Assembly: GCA_016290775.1 (NCBI GenBank)
Contig: JAEEVF010000001.1
Location: 372,001-436,000 of the forward strand
DNA from: Acetatifactor sp.
Lineage (GTDB): Bacteria; Bacillota; Clostridia; Lachnospirales; Lachnospiraceae
Direction: 5' to 3'
DNA length: 64,000 bases
Of the stretch, positions 57,190 through 63,507 are shown in pieces. A program made the position numbers and the translations under genes. How positions within the stretch are numbered: position 1 is the stretch's first letter; each line of letters opens with the position of its first letter. The notes below the pieces were generated by a model that saw only the letters and a program-made list of their open reading frames with translations, did no database searches and had not been told where the DNA came from.

Positions 57190-57543
57190 ATGATGAAAGA
57201 TAATGAAGAAAAGTTAATGGAGAATCAAGCGGAGAAAGAGTCATGCAAGGAACTCTCGGATGAGAAACTGAGTGAAGACATGTTGGATGGCATCAGTGCA
57301 GGTGCTATCGATAGTGACGCGAAATATATTAATATCAGACCGTCGATGAAGACTGAAATCTATGGGAATGTAATGAGTTTGCTGAAAGGAAAGGATCCAT
57401 CTCCAAGTTTAGCTGACATCAACGAGGAGTACCATCCCATGCTGGTTCTGGATAAGCCGGGCGGCTTGCTTGATTTTCAAGAAAGAACACCTAAAGTACC
57501 TAAGCCAACGCTAGTGGAACCGGATCTTCCTTTTGGCAAGTAG
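57190..57543 (+). CDS. Putative bacteriocin/RiPP-like precursor (117 aa)
   Basis: A 117-residue hydrophilic protein without homologues I recognise. The first 37 residues are acidic and end KLSEDMLDGISAGA, similar to double-glycine leader peptides (LSxxELxxVxGG/GA) of bacteriocins and RiPPs. The remainder is rich in Pro, Lys and Asp and ends PDLPFGK. No modification enzyme or peptidase-ABC transporter is adjacent, so the precursor idea is tentative. A LytTR regulator with matching direct repeats lies just downstream, as in peptide-regulated bacteriocin loci. ATG 57190 or 57193 follows GGAAAGGAT. Confidence 0.55.
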   Translation: MMKDNEEKLMENQAEKESCKELSDEKLSEDMLDGISAGAIDSDAKYINIRPSMKTEIYGNVMSLLKGKDPSPSLADINEEYHPMLVLDKPGGLLDFQERTPKVPKPTLVEPDLPFGK

Positions 57544-57574
57544 GATCCCAATAAACCAAGCGGAGGGATAGCCT

Positions 57575-57694
57575 ATGTTGCCGGATTTCTCGTCACAGAA
57601 GGAAAAAGAGAAGTATTTTCATAAGCTGTCGGAGGATCAAAAGCCTGACATACTGAATGAGATGGTGGAGGAAGCGAAGCACATCGGCAACTAA
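57575..57694 (+). CDS. Small ORF, 39 aa
   Basis: A 39-residue acidic/lysine-rich peptide beginning MLPDFSSQKEKEKYF and ending AKHIGN. GGAGGG lies 7 bp before ATG 57575, a strong ribosome site for such a short frame. It follows the precursor-like gene by 31 bp and ends directly before the LytTR-type repeats. Could be an immunity or signal peptide, or a chance ORF. Confidence 0.45.
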   Translation: MLPDFSSQKEKEKYFHKLSEDQKPDILNEMVEEAKHIGN

Positions 57695-57727
57695 ATTGCA
57701 ACTTAGACGTCGCGTATTGCAACTTAG
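57695..57727 (+). promoter_or_regulatory. LytTR-type operator: two 12-bp direct repeats
   Basis: ATTGCAACTTAG occurs at 57695-57706 and 57716-57727, exactly 21 bp apart. LytTR-family activators bind paired direct repeats at about this spacing. The sites lie 11 bp upstream of a -35, and a LytTR gene is encoded in the operon downstream, pointing to autoregulation (inference). Confidence 0.72.
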
Positions 57728-57738
57728 CACATGTTTTA

Positions 57739-57767
57739 TTGCGTTGTGATCCTTTCGGTGTTACTGT
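57739..57767 (+). promoter_or_regulatory. Promoter of membrane protein-LytTR-DUF3021 operon
   Basis: TTGCGT (57739-57744), 17-bp spacer, TACTGT (57762-57767). The poor -10 suits an activator-dependent promoter. Confidence 0.55.
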
Positions 57768-57805
57768 GTGTTCATCAACAGAAAACATAAGAGAGGAACA
57801 CACAA

Positions 57806-58507
57806 ATGAAAAACACAAACGAAAAAAACAGATTCACGGAAGGGCTTCGGTTTTTGGTCTATGGTCTTGAAATCTTCGGCGTGATCGGATTCGAACTTCT
57901 TTGGGGCTTTGTAGTTGAGCCATTTCTGTATCAGAGGGGCGTAAATGATTTTAATGCTTGGCAATTGATCCTGCACTGGGTGGTGACCTGTAGCGCATGG
58001 GGACTTGGAGCGCTTTTGGTAGTCAAGGAGTGTAAGAAGAAATCTAATCTTGATCTCTTGGGGAATGTAAGGAAAACTCCTTTTATCAGTAAAGAAAACG
58101 AGATAAAAGCATGGCAGTGGGTTTTGATCGTGATCGGGACGATCTTTTGTCTTGTATCAACTTGGATCGATTGGAACGGAAGCAAGGTGCTGGCGGAGTT
58201 TCGAAGCCGCGGCCCCATTCTTTTCCCATTTCAGTATCTTTATTATCTTTTCGAAGTCATGCTTGTTTTGCTGATCATCATCTTCGGACAGATGGCCTTT
58301 GAAAAATGGTTTAACAATAACAAAATTCCTTTTGGAGGAATTCTTGTCGCACTCACCTGGGGCCTTGGGCATTGGCTGACCAAGGGTTCCTTTTATGCGG
58401 GATTATATACGGCCGTTGGCGGATTTGTTTTCGGAAGTGCTTATCTGTTGACCAACAGAAACGTAAAATTATCCTATGTATTGCTCTGCATTATGTTTAT
58501 CTTATAG
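57806..58507 (+). CDS. Integral membrane protein, possibly CPBP (Abi) family relative
   Basis: A 233-residue protein with about six to seven membrane helices. The C-terminal part (TWGLGHWLTKGSFYAGLYTAVGG-like region, residues about 190-215) resembles the second motif of CPBP intramembrane proteases. The EExxxR motif is not clear (QMAFEKWF instead), so protease activity is doubtful. CPBP proteins often give bacteriocin self-immunity. ATG 57806 follows GAGAGGA. First gene of an operon with LytTR and DUF3021 genes. Confidence 0.6.
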   Translation: MKNTNEKNRFTEGLRFLVYGLEIFGVIGFELLWGFVVEPFLYQRGVNDFNAWQLILHWVVTCSAWGLGALLVVKECKKKSNLDLLGNVRKTPFISKENEIKAWQWVLIVIGTIFCLVSTWIDWNGSKVLAEFRSRGPILFPFQYLYYLFEVMLVLLIIIFGQMAFEKWFNNNKIPFGGILVALTWGLGHWLTKGSFYAGLYTAVGGFVFGSAYLLTNRNVKLSYVLLCIMFIL

Positions 58508-58516
58508 GGGAATCAC

Positions 58517-58975
58517 ATGAAGCTGATCAAGACGAAAGAAGAGAATCTGGAAGAGAACTATTTAGAACTGCATTATAACAAGATAGATGACGAAACAAAT
58601 GCCGTTCTGGACAGACTAAGGGATACTCTTCGGTATATCGAAGGCATGTGTGATGAGAAAAAGGTTACGATAGCGCTTACGGATATTTTTTACATAGAAA
58701 CCGTGGACAGAAAAACATATGCATATACCAAAGATGCGTGCGTGGAGATAAAGGAGGCGCTTAGGGATATCCTTGAGGAATATTCTGGTATTGGATTCGC
58801 GAGAATAAGCAAGTCGACCATTGTGAATATCTACAAGATTAAAAAGCTACAGGGTGACTTAAACATGAGGGTAATCATTTTTCTGAAGAATGATGAGAAA
58901 CTCATCATGAACAGAAGTTACAAGAACGAGTTTTACGAGAGACTAAACAAGCTTCAAGGGAGGAAGACGAAATGA
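58517..58975 (+). CDS. LytTR-domain transcriptional regulator
   Basis: A 152-residue protein with a short N-terminal region and a LytTR DNA-binding domain (about 48-148; IALTDIFYIETVDRKTYAYT, then GFARISKSTIVNIYKI). There is no response-receiver domain, so it is a stand-alone LytTR as found paired with DUF3021 proteins. It probably binds the ATTGCAACTTAG repeats at 57695-57727. ATG 58517 follows AGGGGAA. Its stop overlaps the DUF3021 start (ATGA). Confidence 0.92.
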   Translation: MKLIKTKEENLEENYLELHYNKIDDETNAVLDRLRDTLRYIEGMCDEKKVTIALTDIFYIETVDRKTYAYTKDACVEIKEALRDILEEYSGIGFARISKSTIVNIYKIKKLQGDLNMRVIIFLKNDEKLIMNRSYKNEFYERLNKLQGRKTK

Positions 58976-59388
58976 AATTGATCAACAAAAAGAATTTCGT
59001 GTCAATTGTATGCATTTTCTTTACCCTGATCACCTGTGGTAAGCTCTTGTCAGAGAAGCTGTGTCATTTCACCGACAAATACTATACCGATAATATTTTT
59101 ACCATCCTGGCCTTTTCTGTATTGATCACGGCGGTCTTATCAGTCCATTATTATCTGCAGAGATTTCCGTTCCTGCTTGTGTTTTTGGGCCAGTATGTGA
59201 CAACCGTAGGAATCGTTTTTTTGGCAATATGGATCCACGGGCAATTCTCTGAACATGCGCCAACGGCATATTGGGATATGTTTTATTCGATCACGATCCC
59301 GTTTTTTTGCGGCGCAATCATTTATTATATTTGCTTCTTTTATCAGATCAAAAAGGCAAATAAGATCATTCAGAACCTGGATGAATGA
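58972..59388 (+). CDS. DUF3021-family membrane protein
   Basis: A 138-residue protein with four membrane helices (about 8-28, 42-60, 66-88, 100-122). Such proteins regularly follow a stand-alone LytTR gene and are thought to control it as membrane anti-activators. Overlap of start and stop codons couples its translation to the regulator. Confidence 0.85.
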   Translation: MKLINKKNFVSIVCIFFTLITCGKLLSEKLCHFTDKYYTDNIFTILAFSVLITAVLSVHYYLQRFPFLLVFLGQYVTTVGIVFLAIWIHGQFSEHAPTAYWDMFYSITIPFFCGAIIYYICFFYQIKKANKIIQNLDE

Positions 59389-59444
59389 CAGAAAATAAAT
59401 TTTTTTCAAAAAAGTGTGGTATTGAATTTTTCTAAAAAAAGGTA

Positions 59445-60098
59445 TTGACAGACATATACAGTTTGTTACGTGCAAAAGAGAATGGTCTGCATTCAATAGG
59501 ATTTCCGTTGATATCCGCAGGGATATTTGGATATCCGGTGGATAAAGCATGGCGAAAGGCCATACAGGCGTGCAATGACTTTATTCAGAATAATCCCGAC
59601 TATGATATTAAGATCATCTTTGCGGTACTGGATGACAAGATCCTTGCGACAGGTGAGGAAACGCTTAAGGAAATCGTGGGAGACGAAAAGATAGAAGATA
59701 GTGTTATTCTTTGGTGTCGAAAGTACGCTATTCTGTTTCATGTGGTATCTGAAGATGAGGAACTGAGGACGTTTTTCGAGAAGCACAGTGTTTATCAGCC
59801 GCACCAGGGACATCATGGCCTTTATGATATTTTAGAGACCTGTTTCCGCGATGCCTATGAAAGTAATGTGGTGATCACGGATTACGGCCAGGTGGTTAAA
59901 GAAGGAAAGTTGTCTGACATGGATTTGGCTCAGCCTATGAAGGAGTGGTTGGATTCACTCACGGATAAACAGATTCTGGCGGTTATTGCATGGCATTTCA
60001 GACGGGATCATTTCAGCGAAGGCAGTTGGATAAGCGATTCCGTGGCCAATGGACATATGGCAGTATTGGTAGACGCATTGCTGGAAAGATGCAAGTGA
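59445..60098 (+). pseudogene. 5'-truncated macro domain-DUF6508 remnant
   Basis: The frame opens inside a macro domain. Residues 1-75 match only its C-terminal half (YSLLRAKENGLHSIGFPLISAGIFGYP, then IKIIFAVLDD), and the ADP-ribose-binding N-terminal half (NAAN segment) is absent upstream. A DUF6508-like domain follows (about 110-217; AWHFRRDHFSEGSW near 183). Starting from TTG 59445 without a good ribosome site, it is probably a decayed gene. Macro domains remove or read ADP-ribose. The sequence before it (59389-59444) is AT-rich and carries no missing exon-like part. Confidence 0.65.
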
Positions 60099-60218
60099 CG
60101 GGAGCAGACTTATTTCTAAGATGGAGCAGCCGCCAACTGGCAGGAAAAGGTCATTATGGAATTACTAGGATTGCTGGACTGGGTGAAGAGTATTATCGTG
60201 GAATGAGGGGACTGAGAA

Positions 60219-60530
60219 ATGAATCTCTTATTTGTATGTAGCCAAAACAAGAGAAGGAGTTTGACTGCGGAAACGATATTTGACGGAGTGAACGGCCATC
60301 GTGTTCGATCTGCGGGAACGGAGAAGAACGCAAGAATAAAGGTTACGGCTGGATTGATAGGTTGGGCGGACATCATTTATTGCTTTGAAAAGAAGCACCT
60401 GAGACGCATGCAGGATCGGTATGCACAAGAACTTTGCGGAAAAAGAGTGATAACGATGAACATACCGGACGAGTATGAATATATGGACGAGGAACTTCAG
60501 GAAATACTGCGGGGATACGTGGAGGTATAA
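60219..60530 (+). CDS. Low-molecular-weight tyrosine phosphatase-like protein
   Basis: A 103-residue protein with an N-terminal CSQNKRRS, a C-x5-R-S phosphate loop as in low-molecular-weight protein tyrosine phosphatases, after the typical MNLLFVC strand. It is shorter than classical members (about 150), and the usual C-terminal DP general-acid motif is replaced by NIPDEYEYM. Such short forms are common in Firmicutes; activity is unproven. GAGGGG lies upstream of ATG 60219. Confidence 0.75.
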   Translation: MNLLFVCSQNKRRSLTAETIFDGVNGHRVRSAGTEKNARIKVTAGLIGWADIIYCFEKKHLRRMQDRYAQELCGKRVITMNIPDEYEYMDEELQEILRGYVEV

Positions 60531-60538
60531 GTCAGAGA

Positions 60539-60772
60539 ATGGAATCAATATTGATTAAAGACACCACAAGGGAAGAAAGGGAGCGGATTGTAGCAGAGTC
60601 CATTGGCGACGTAAACGGCTCCTGCGACGGATGCATGGCTGGATTGGCTGACATGTATCAGGATTACATAGATGGAAAGAAAGAGATTCGAGAGATCAAC
60701 ATGGAATTCCGCGCCCGATATGAATCCGGCGTGGAAGGACCTGAGAATGAGAAATGCTCATATTGTAACTAA
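60539..60772 (+). CDS. Small conserved hypothetical protein with two Cys pairs
   Basis: A 77-residue protein with CDGC near residue 29 and CSYC at the C-terminus, a possible zinc site, and INMEFRARYESG between. Close relatives are, as I recall, sometimes mislabelled as purine-biosynthesis proteins; nothing here supports an enzyme. GGAGG at the end of the phosphatase gene serves ATG 60539, so the two are coupled. Confidence 0.72.
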   Translation: MESILIKDTTREERERIVAESIGDVNGSCDGCMAGLADMYQDYIDGKKEIREINMEFRARYESGVEGPENEKCSYCN

Positions 60773-60892
60773 ATAAAAATATAAAGGCGGGAGGGTGGAG
60801 AGGATATTTTATAATTGAGAATAATAATTCGCTGCGAGAGGAATTGGAAGGCCTTTGGATAATGTGATAAGTGAATCTAAGGGAGAAATGAA

Positions 60893-61660
60893 ATGAATAA
60901 TAAAAATGAGATTCGCTGGTGTGCTATCGGAGATTCTTTTACATACTTGAATGACCATCTTGATGAAACGGGGTATAGGGTTACTAAAGGATACTTGTCC
61001 AGAATACTGGAAAAGATTCCAAATCTCCATCTAAAGAATATAGGGATTAATGGCTCTACCTTCCAGGATTGGATTACACAGGAGATTCCTGAAGCAGATC
61101 TCTATACAGTACTTCTTGGAACAAATGATTGGCATCAGGGCATTCCCATAGGAACGGAAACAGATTTTATAAATAGAAATGCTGAGACAATTCTCGGGAC
61201 TCTTGGAATCCTATTGGATCATATTCGAGAGGCTGCGCCTAAGGCTTGGATTATTGTGGGAAATCCAGTCGAACGAACAGATTTTGTCTATCTGTGGGAT
61301 TTTAAAAATAATGCTCGGGGAAGCTATATGCCAGAGCACGGCCAAATGTTGTCGGCTCTTTCAGCGGCAATCATTAGGTGTTGTGAGATGGAGAATATCC
61401 CAACGGTTAATTGCCACGATTTGTCTGGCTTTACACCGGAAAATGCGGTTCGATTCAAACGAGTCAGACAAGGGAATCATCTGGAAGATTTGGTTTATCC
61501 AGATTATATTGATATCTCATTTTCGCCTGAGAAGGATCCTTATCCATATCCGATAGAGGCAGCCTGGATGACTTATGATGGATTGCATCCTACAGATGAT
61601 GGATTTGAGATCCTGGCTAATCTTTTTGCTACTTGCATCTGTGAAATAATCGGTTGGTAG
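60893..61660 (+). CDS. SGNH/GDSL-family hydrolase
   Basis: A 255-residue cytoplasmic esterase-fold protein. Block I is AIGDSFTY (nucleophile Ser near residue 14), the Gly of block II lies in GINGSTF near 53, block III is LLGTNDWHQG with Asn near 78, and block V is DGLHPTDDGF with Asp/His near 234-237. The full catalytic set is present. Substrate unknown (sugar or lipid acyl esters are typical). ATG 60893 follows AAGGGAG. Base composition is more AT-rich than in the core genes. Confidence 0.9.
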   Translation: MNNKNEIRWCAIGDSFTYLNDHLDETGYRVTKGYLSRILEKIPNLHLKNIGINGSTFQDWITQEIPEADLYTVLLGTNDWHQGIPIGTETDFINRNAETILGTLGILLDHIREAAPKAWIIVGNPVERTDFVYLWDFKNNARGSYMPEHGQMLSALSAAIIRCCEMENIPTVNCHDLSGFTPENAVRFKRVRQGNHLEDLVYPDYIDISFSPEKDPYPYPIEAAWMTYDGLHPTDDGFEILANLFATCICEIIGW

Positions 61661-61771
61661 GGTGCACTGGGCCTGAATCAACGCTTATGTATAAGAAAGA
61701 ATTAAATGTTTGCTATTTAAGCAGAAATCATAAATGGTTTATAAATTTTTTTCACTTTTTGAAAAAAAGTG

Positions 61772-61800
61772 TTGACATATGTCTTTGATGGTGCTAATGT
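61772..61800 (+). promoter_or_regulatory. Promoter ahead of tRNA-array region
   Basis: TTGACA (61772-61777), 17-bp spacer, TAATGT (61795-61800). The first strong promoter before the tRNA array. Confidence 0.65.
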
Positions 61801-61801
61801 A

Positions 61802-61868
61802 GTACCAGAAGGAAGCGCCGATCCTTTTCTTTGTGGTACAAAGAAATTGAGACGCTTCCTATTTTTTT
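61802..61868 (+). terminator. Terminator/antiterminator leader
   Basis: Terminator form: AGGAAGCG (61810-61817) with CGCTTCCT (61853-61860) then ATTTTTTT, enclosing an inner TTTCTTTGT/ACAAAGAAA stem. Alternative form: GTACCA (61802-61807) with TGGTAC (61834-61839) plus AAGGA/TCCTT, which uses the same bases and would break the terminator. This is an attenuator layout; the signal is unknown. Confidence 0.6.
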
Positions 61869-61940
61869 GTAGCTCGCCAACGAAAACAAGCGGCAGCGAA
61901 GCAGACATTTGTTTTCAAGATTTTAATTGAGGAGATAACA

Positions 61941-62138
61941 ATGCAGACGACAAGACTTCAAAAGCAGCATAGAATTACGCTAAGCTCACTTACCATGGGC
62001 CTTAGTTTCCTGCGCTCAAATTGGGGCTTGTTTAACGGCAGCATGGGCTTCGAATACCCCGATTATGATCTCATAACCAAATATGAAGAGAAATATTATG
62101 CCTCGATCAGGCAACCCAGGTGCAGAAACGGCGGATGA
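61941..62138 (+). CDS. Small hypothetical ORF (65 aa) before tRNA array
   Basis: A 65-residue frame starting MQTTRLQKQHRITL and ending CRNGG, with GAGGAG 7 bp before ATG 61941. It has no recognisable domain. Two further short frames follow in other phases (62120-62311, and 62233-62373 with a perfect GGAGG). All could be small phage-type genes or the scrambled remains of one gene. Part of the frame (62022-62067) can also fold like joined tRNA D- and T-arms. Confidence 0.35.
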   Translation: MQTTRLQKQHRITLSSLTMGLSFLRSNWGLFNGSMGFEYPDYDLITKYEEKYYASIRQPRCRNGG

Positions 62139-62351
62139 ATGGGCCGTTTTATGAATGCAGTAAAACCAGGGAATTGTCTGAGGCGAAAGCGAAGATGATT
62201 CCCTATTTTAATGCTTTTTTGGAGGTAAAACAATGGGACATGAACGATTTACAAGCGACCACTTTTACGAACAACGGGTGGTTAGCTTACATGGTGAAAG
62301 CGGTGGACTGAAAATCCGCAGAGAACGGGTCGGTACCGTTACCACCCACTT

Positions 62352-62424
62352 GGCACCTTGGTCTAAAGGCTAGGACGCCAGCCCTTCAAGCTGGAAAAGA
62401 CGAGTTCAATTCTCGCAGGTGCTA
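62352..62424 (+). tRNA. tRNA-Glu (anticodon UUC)
   Basis: Acceptor GGCACCT/AGGTGCT (7 bp, terminal G-U). Anticodon arm CCAGC-CCTTCAA-GCTGG with TTC. T-arm CGAG-TTCAATT-CTCG, with the base pair next to the acceptor mismatched (A-C). Discriminator A; CCA not encoded. Confidence 0.85.
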
Positions 62425-62429
62425 TTTAT

Positions 62430-62503
62430 GCTTCGTTAGGCAAATTGGTTACGCCACAGGCCTCTCAAGCCTGAGATGCTAGGTTCGAATCCGGCACGAA
62501 GTA
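62430..62503 (+). tRNA. tRNA-Glu (anticodon CUC), weakened T-stem
   Basis: Acceptor GCTTCGT/ACGAAGT pairs. Anticodon arm CAGGC-CTCTCAA-GCCTG with CTC. T-stem CTAGG/CCGGC contains two mismatches, so folding may be impaired. CCA not encoded. Starts 5 bp after the previous tRNA. Confidence 0.7.
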
Positions 62504-62536
62504 CTCCCCGAGGGGGGAAAACAATTAAATGAAAAA

Positions 62537-62575
62537 GGGGTTCAGGATAGTTGGCGCTTCCCCTGACCCCGCAAA
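62537..62575 (+). other. GC-rich hairpin between tRNAs
   Basis: GGGGTTCAGG pairs with CCCTGACCCC (one bulge) around a 14-nt loop. No anticodon arm. Possibly a tRNA remnant or spacer structure. Confidence 0.4.
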
Positions 62576-62620
62576 ACCATGAAATGAAAAGTTCTTTGAC
62601 AAAAGAAGACAAATTTATAT

Positions 62621-62693
62621 CGGGATGAGGTGTAGATGGATGCATGCGTGATTTGGGATCATGAGGTCGTGGGTTCGAGGCCCGCCATTCCGA
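62621..62693 (+). tRNA. tRNA-Pro (anticodon UGG)
   Basis: Acceptor CGGGATG/CATTCCG. Anticodon arm CGTGA-TTTGGGA-TCATG with TGG. T-arm GTGGG-TTCGAGG-CCCGC. Discriminator A. CCA not encoded. Confidence 0.85.
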
Positions 62694-62704
62694 TTGCGAA
62701 AACA

Positions 62705-62725
62705 CCTTGGCCATGGCGGCCGAGG
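62705..62725 (+). other. 8-bp spacer hairpin
   Basis: CCTTGGCC, loop ATGGC, GGCCGAGG, between tRNA-Pro and tRNA-Asn. No U-tract. Confidence 0.5.
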
Positions 62726-62730
62726 ATAAT

Positions 62731-62802
62731 TCCGGGTAGCCCAATTGGCAGAGCGGTCGGCTGTTAGCCGAATGGTTGTGAGTTCGAGTCTCGCCTCGGG
62801 AG
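62731..62802 (+). tRNA. tRNA-Asn (anticodon GUU), weakened acceptor
   Basis: Anticodon arm TCGG-CTGTTAG-CCGA with GTT; position 38 is G rather than A. T-arm GTGAG-TTCGAGT-CTCGC. Acceptor TCCGGGT/CTCGGGA has two mismatches (G-G and T-C). A second, better-paired tRNA-Asn ends the array. CCA not encoded. Confidence 0.7.
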
Positions 62803-62818
62803 CTTCAATAAAAAACAT

Positions 62819-62892
62819 AGCAGAGTAGACTGGAGAGGCTCCAGCCGGCCCCCATAAGGCCTGTTACGAGGGTTCGAATCCCTTCTCTGCGA
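62819..62892 (+). tRNA. tRNA-Met-type (anticodon CAU)
   Basis: Acceptor AGCAGAG/CTCTGCG with a first-pair A-G mismatch. Anticodon arm GGCC-CCCATAA-GGCC with CAT. T-arm GAGGG-TTCGAAT-CCCTT. Could be elongator Met or, if lysidine-modified, Ile. CCA not encoded. Confidence 0.78.
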
Positions 62893-62896
62893 CTTT

Positions 62897-62981
62897 GGGC
62901 GGGTAACCCGTAACTGGCAGCGGTCCTGACTGTAAATCAGGTGGCTTAAGGCTTCTGAAGGTTCAAGTCCTTCCCCTCCCA
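62897..62981 (+). tRNA. tRNA-Tyr (anticodon GUA)
   Basis: Acceptor GGGCGGG/CCCTCCC with a central C-T mismatch. Anticodon arm CCTGA-CTGTAAA-TCAGG with GTA. Long variable arm as expected for bacterial Tyr. T-arm GAAGG-TTCAAGT-CCTTC. CCA not encoded. Confidence 0.85.
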
Positions 62982-63005
62982 TGGACGGTCGGCGCGACCG
63001 TCCAT
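62981..63005 (+). other. 11-bp perfect spacer hairpin
   Basis: ATGGACGGTCG, loop GCG, CGACCGTCCAT, directly after tRNA-Tyr; its first base is the tRNA discriminator. A second hairpin, GGCAGGC-TTG-GCCTGCC, follows at 63024-63040. Neither has a U-tract; both may guide processing. Confidence 0.55.
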
Positions 63006-63044
63006 CCCGTCATTTGGCAGGATGGCAGGCTTGGCCTGCCGCAT

Positions 63045-63169
63045 GCGTGATTAGCTCAGCTGGCAGAGCAGCAGACTCTTAATCTGAAGGTCCAGGGTTC
63101 ATGTCTCCGCTTCGCTCCGGTCGTCGCAATACCATCGTCCCCCGGACGATGTGCGACCCTGATCACGCA
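63045..63169 (+). tRNA. tRNA-Lys (anticodon CUU) with about 52-nt insertion in the T-loop
   Basis: Acceptor GCGTGAT (63045-63051) pairs perfectly with ATCACGC (63162-63168). Anticodon arm CAGA-CTCTTAA-TCTG gives CTT. The T-stem CAGGG (63093-63097) pairs perfectly with CCCTG (63157-63161), but the loop between is 59 nt, not 7. The extra sequence folds on itself (ATCGTCC-CCC-GGACGAT within GTCGCA...TGCGAC). It may be a palindromic repeat inserted in the gene, or an unusual intron; without removal the tRNA would not work normally. Confidence 0.65.
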
Positions 63170-63172
63170 TCT

Positions 63173-63244
63173 GGCTTTGTAGTATAACGGACATTATTCT
63201 CGGTTGTCTCCCGAAGGACAGGGGTTCGACTCCCCTCAAGGCCG
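63173..63244 (+). tRNA. tRNA-Asp (anticodon GUC)
   Basis: Acceptor GGCTTTG/CAAGGCC. Anticodon arm TCGG-TTGTCTC-CCGA with GTC. T-arm AGGGG-TTCGACT-CCCCT. Discriminator G. CCA not encoded. Confidence 0.88.
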
Positions 63245-63264
63245 CTTTGCAGACATAATATAAT

Positions 63265-63337
63265 GCACCATTCGCCTAGAGGCATGGCATCTGCCTTCCA
63301 AGCAGAAATGAGGTCGGTTCAAATCCGACATGGTGCT
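63265..63337 (+). tRNA. tRNA-Gly (anticodon UCC)
   Basis: Acceptor GCACCAT/ATGGTGC perfect. Anticodon arm TCTGC-CTTCCAA-GCAGA with TCC. T-arm GTCGG-TTCAAAT-CCGAC perfect. Discriminator T. CCA not encoded. Confidence 0.9.
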
Positions 63338-63339
63338 CT

Positions 63340-63399
63340 GAAGCATGGGGCAGTGGCAGCCATCTGATCTACATAAGTAATATCGGGCCCCGTGACTTC
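63340..63399 (+). other. 60-nt hairpin, possible tRNA remnant
   Basis: GAAGCATGGGGC (63340-63351) pairs with GCCCCGTG-A-CTTC (one bulged A). The loop holds a second stem CTGAT/ATCGG enclosing CTACATAAG, like a Met-type anticodon loop. There is no T-arm. It may be a decayed tRNA. Confidence 0.45.
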
Positions 63400-63404
63400 T
63401 ACTA

Positions 63405-63475
63405 GCCTTCCTCGTTCAATGGTAGGACGCGAGACTGTTAATTTCGGAATCTGGGTTCGATTCCCAGGGAAGACG
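63405..63475 (+). tRNA. tRNA-Asn (anticodon GUU), second copy
   Basis: Acceptor GCCTTCC/GGAAGAC with one C-A mismatch. Anticodon arm CGAGA-CTGTTAA-TTTCG with GTT. T-arm CTGGG-TTCGATT-CCCAG. Discriminator G. CCA not encoded. Last tRNA of the array. Confidence 0.85.
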
Positions 63476-63507
63476 CTTCAAAATTTGTGGAAAGGAGGAG
63501 ACCTGAG

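Noticed and set aside
62233..62373. 46-residue ORF with perfect GGAGG
   Set aside because: Its stop codon lies within tRNA-Glu and no homologue is recognised; mentioned only with the neighbouring short ORF.
63345..63399. Complete additional tRNA with CAU-like anticodon
   Set aside because: The closing stem and an anticodon-like loop exist, but no T-arm is present, so it is listed as a possible remnant only.
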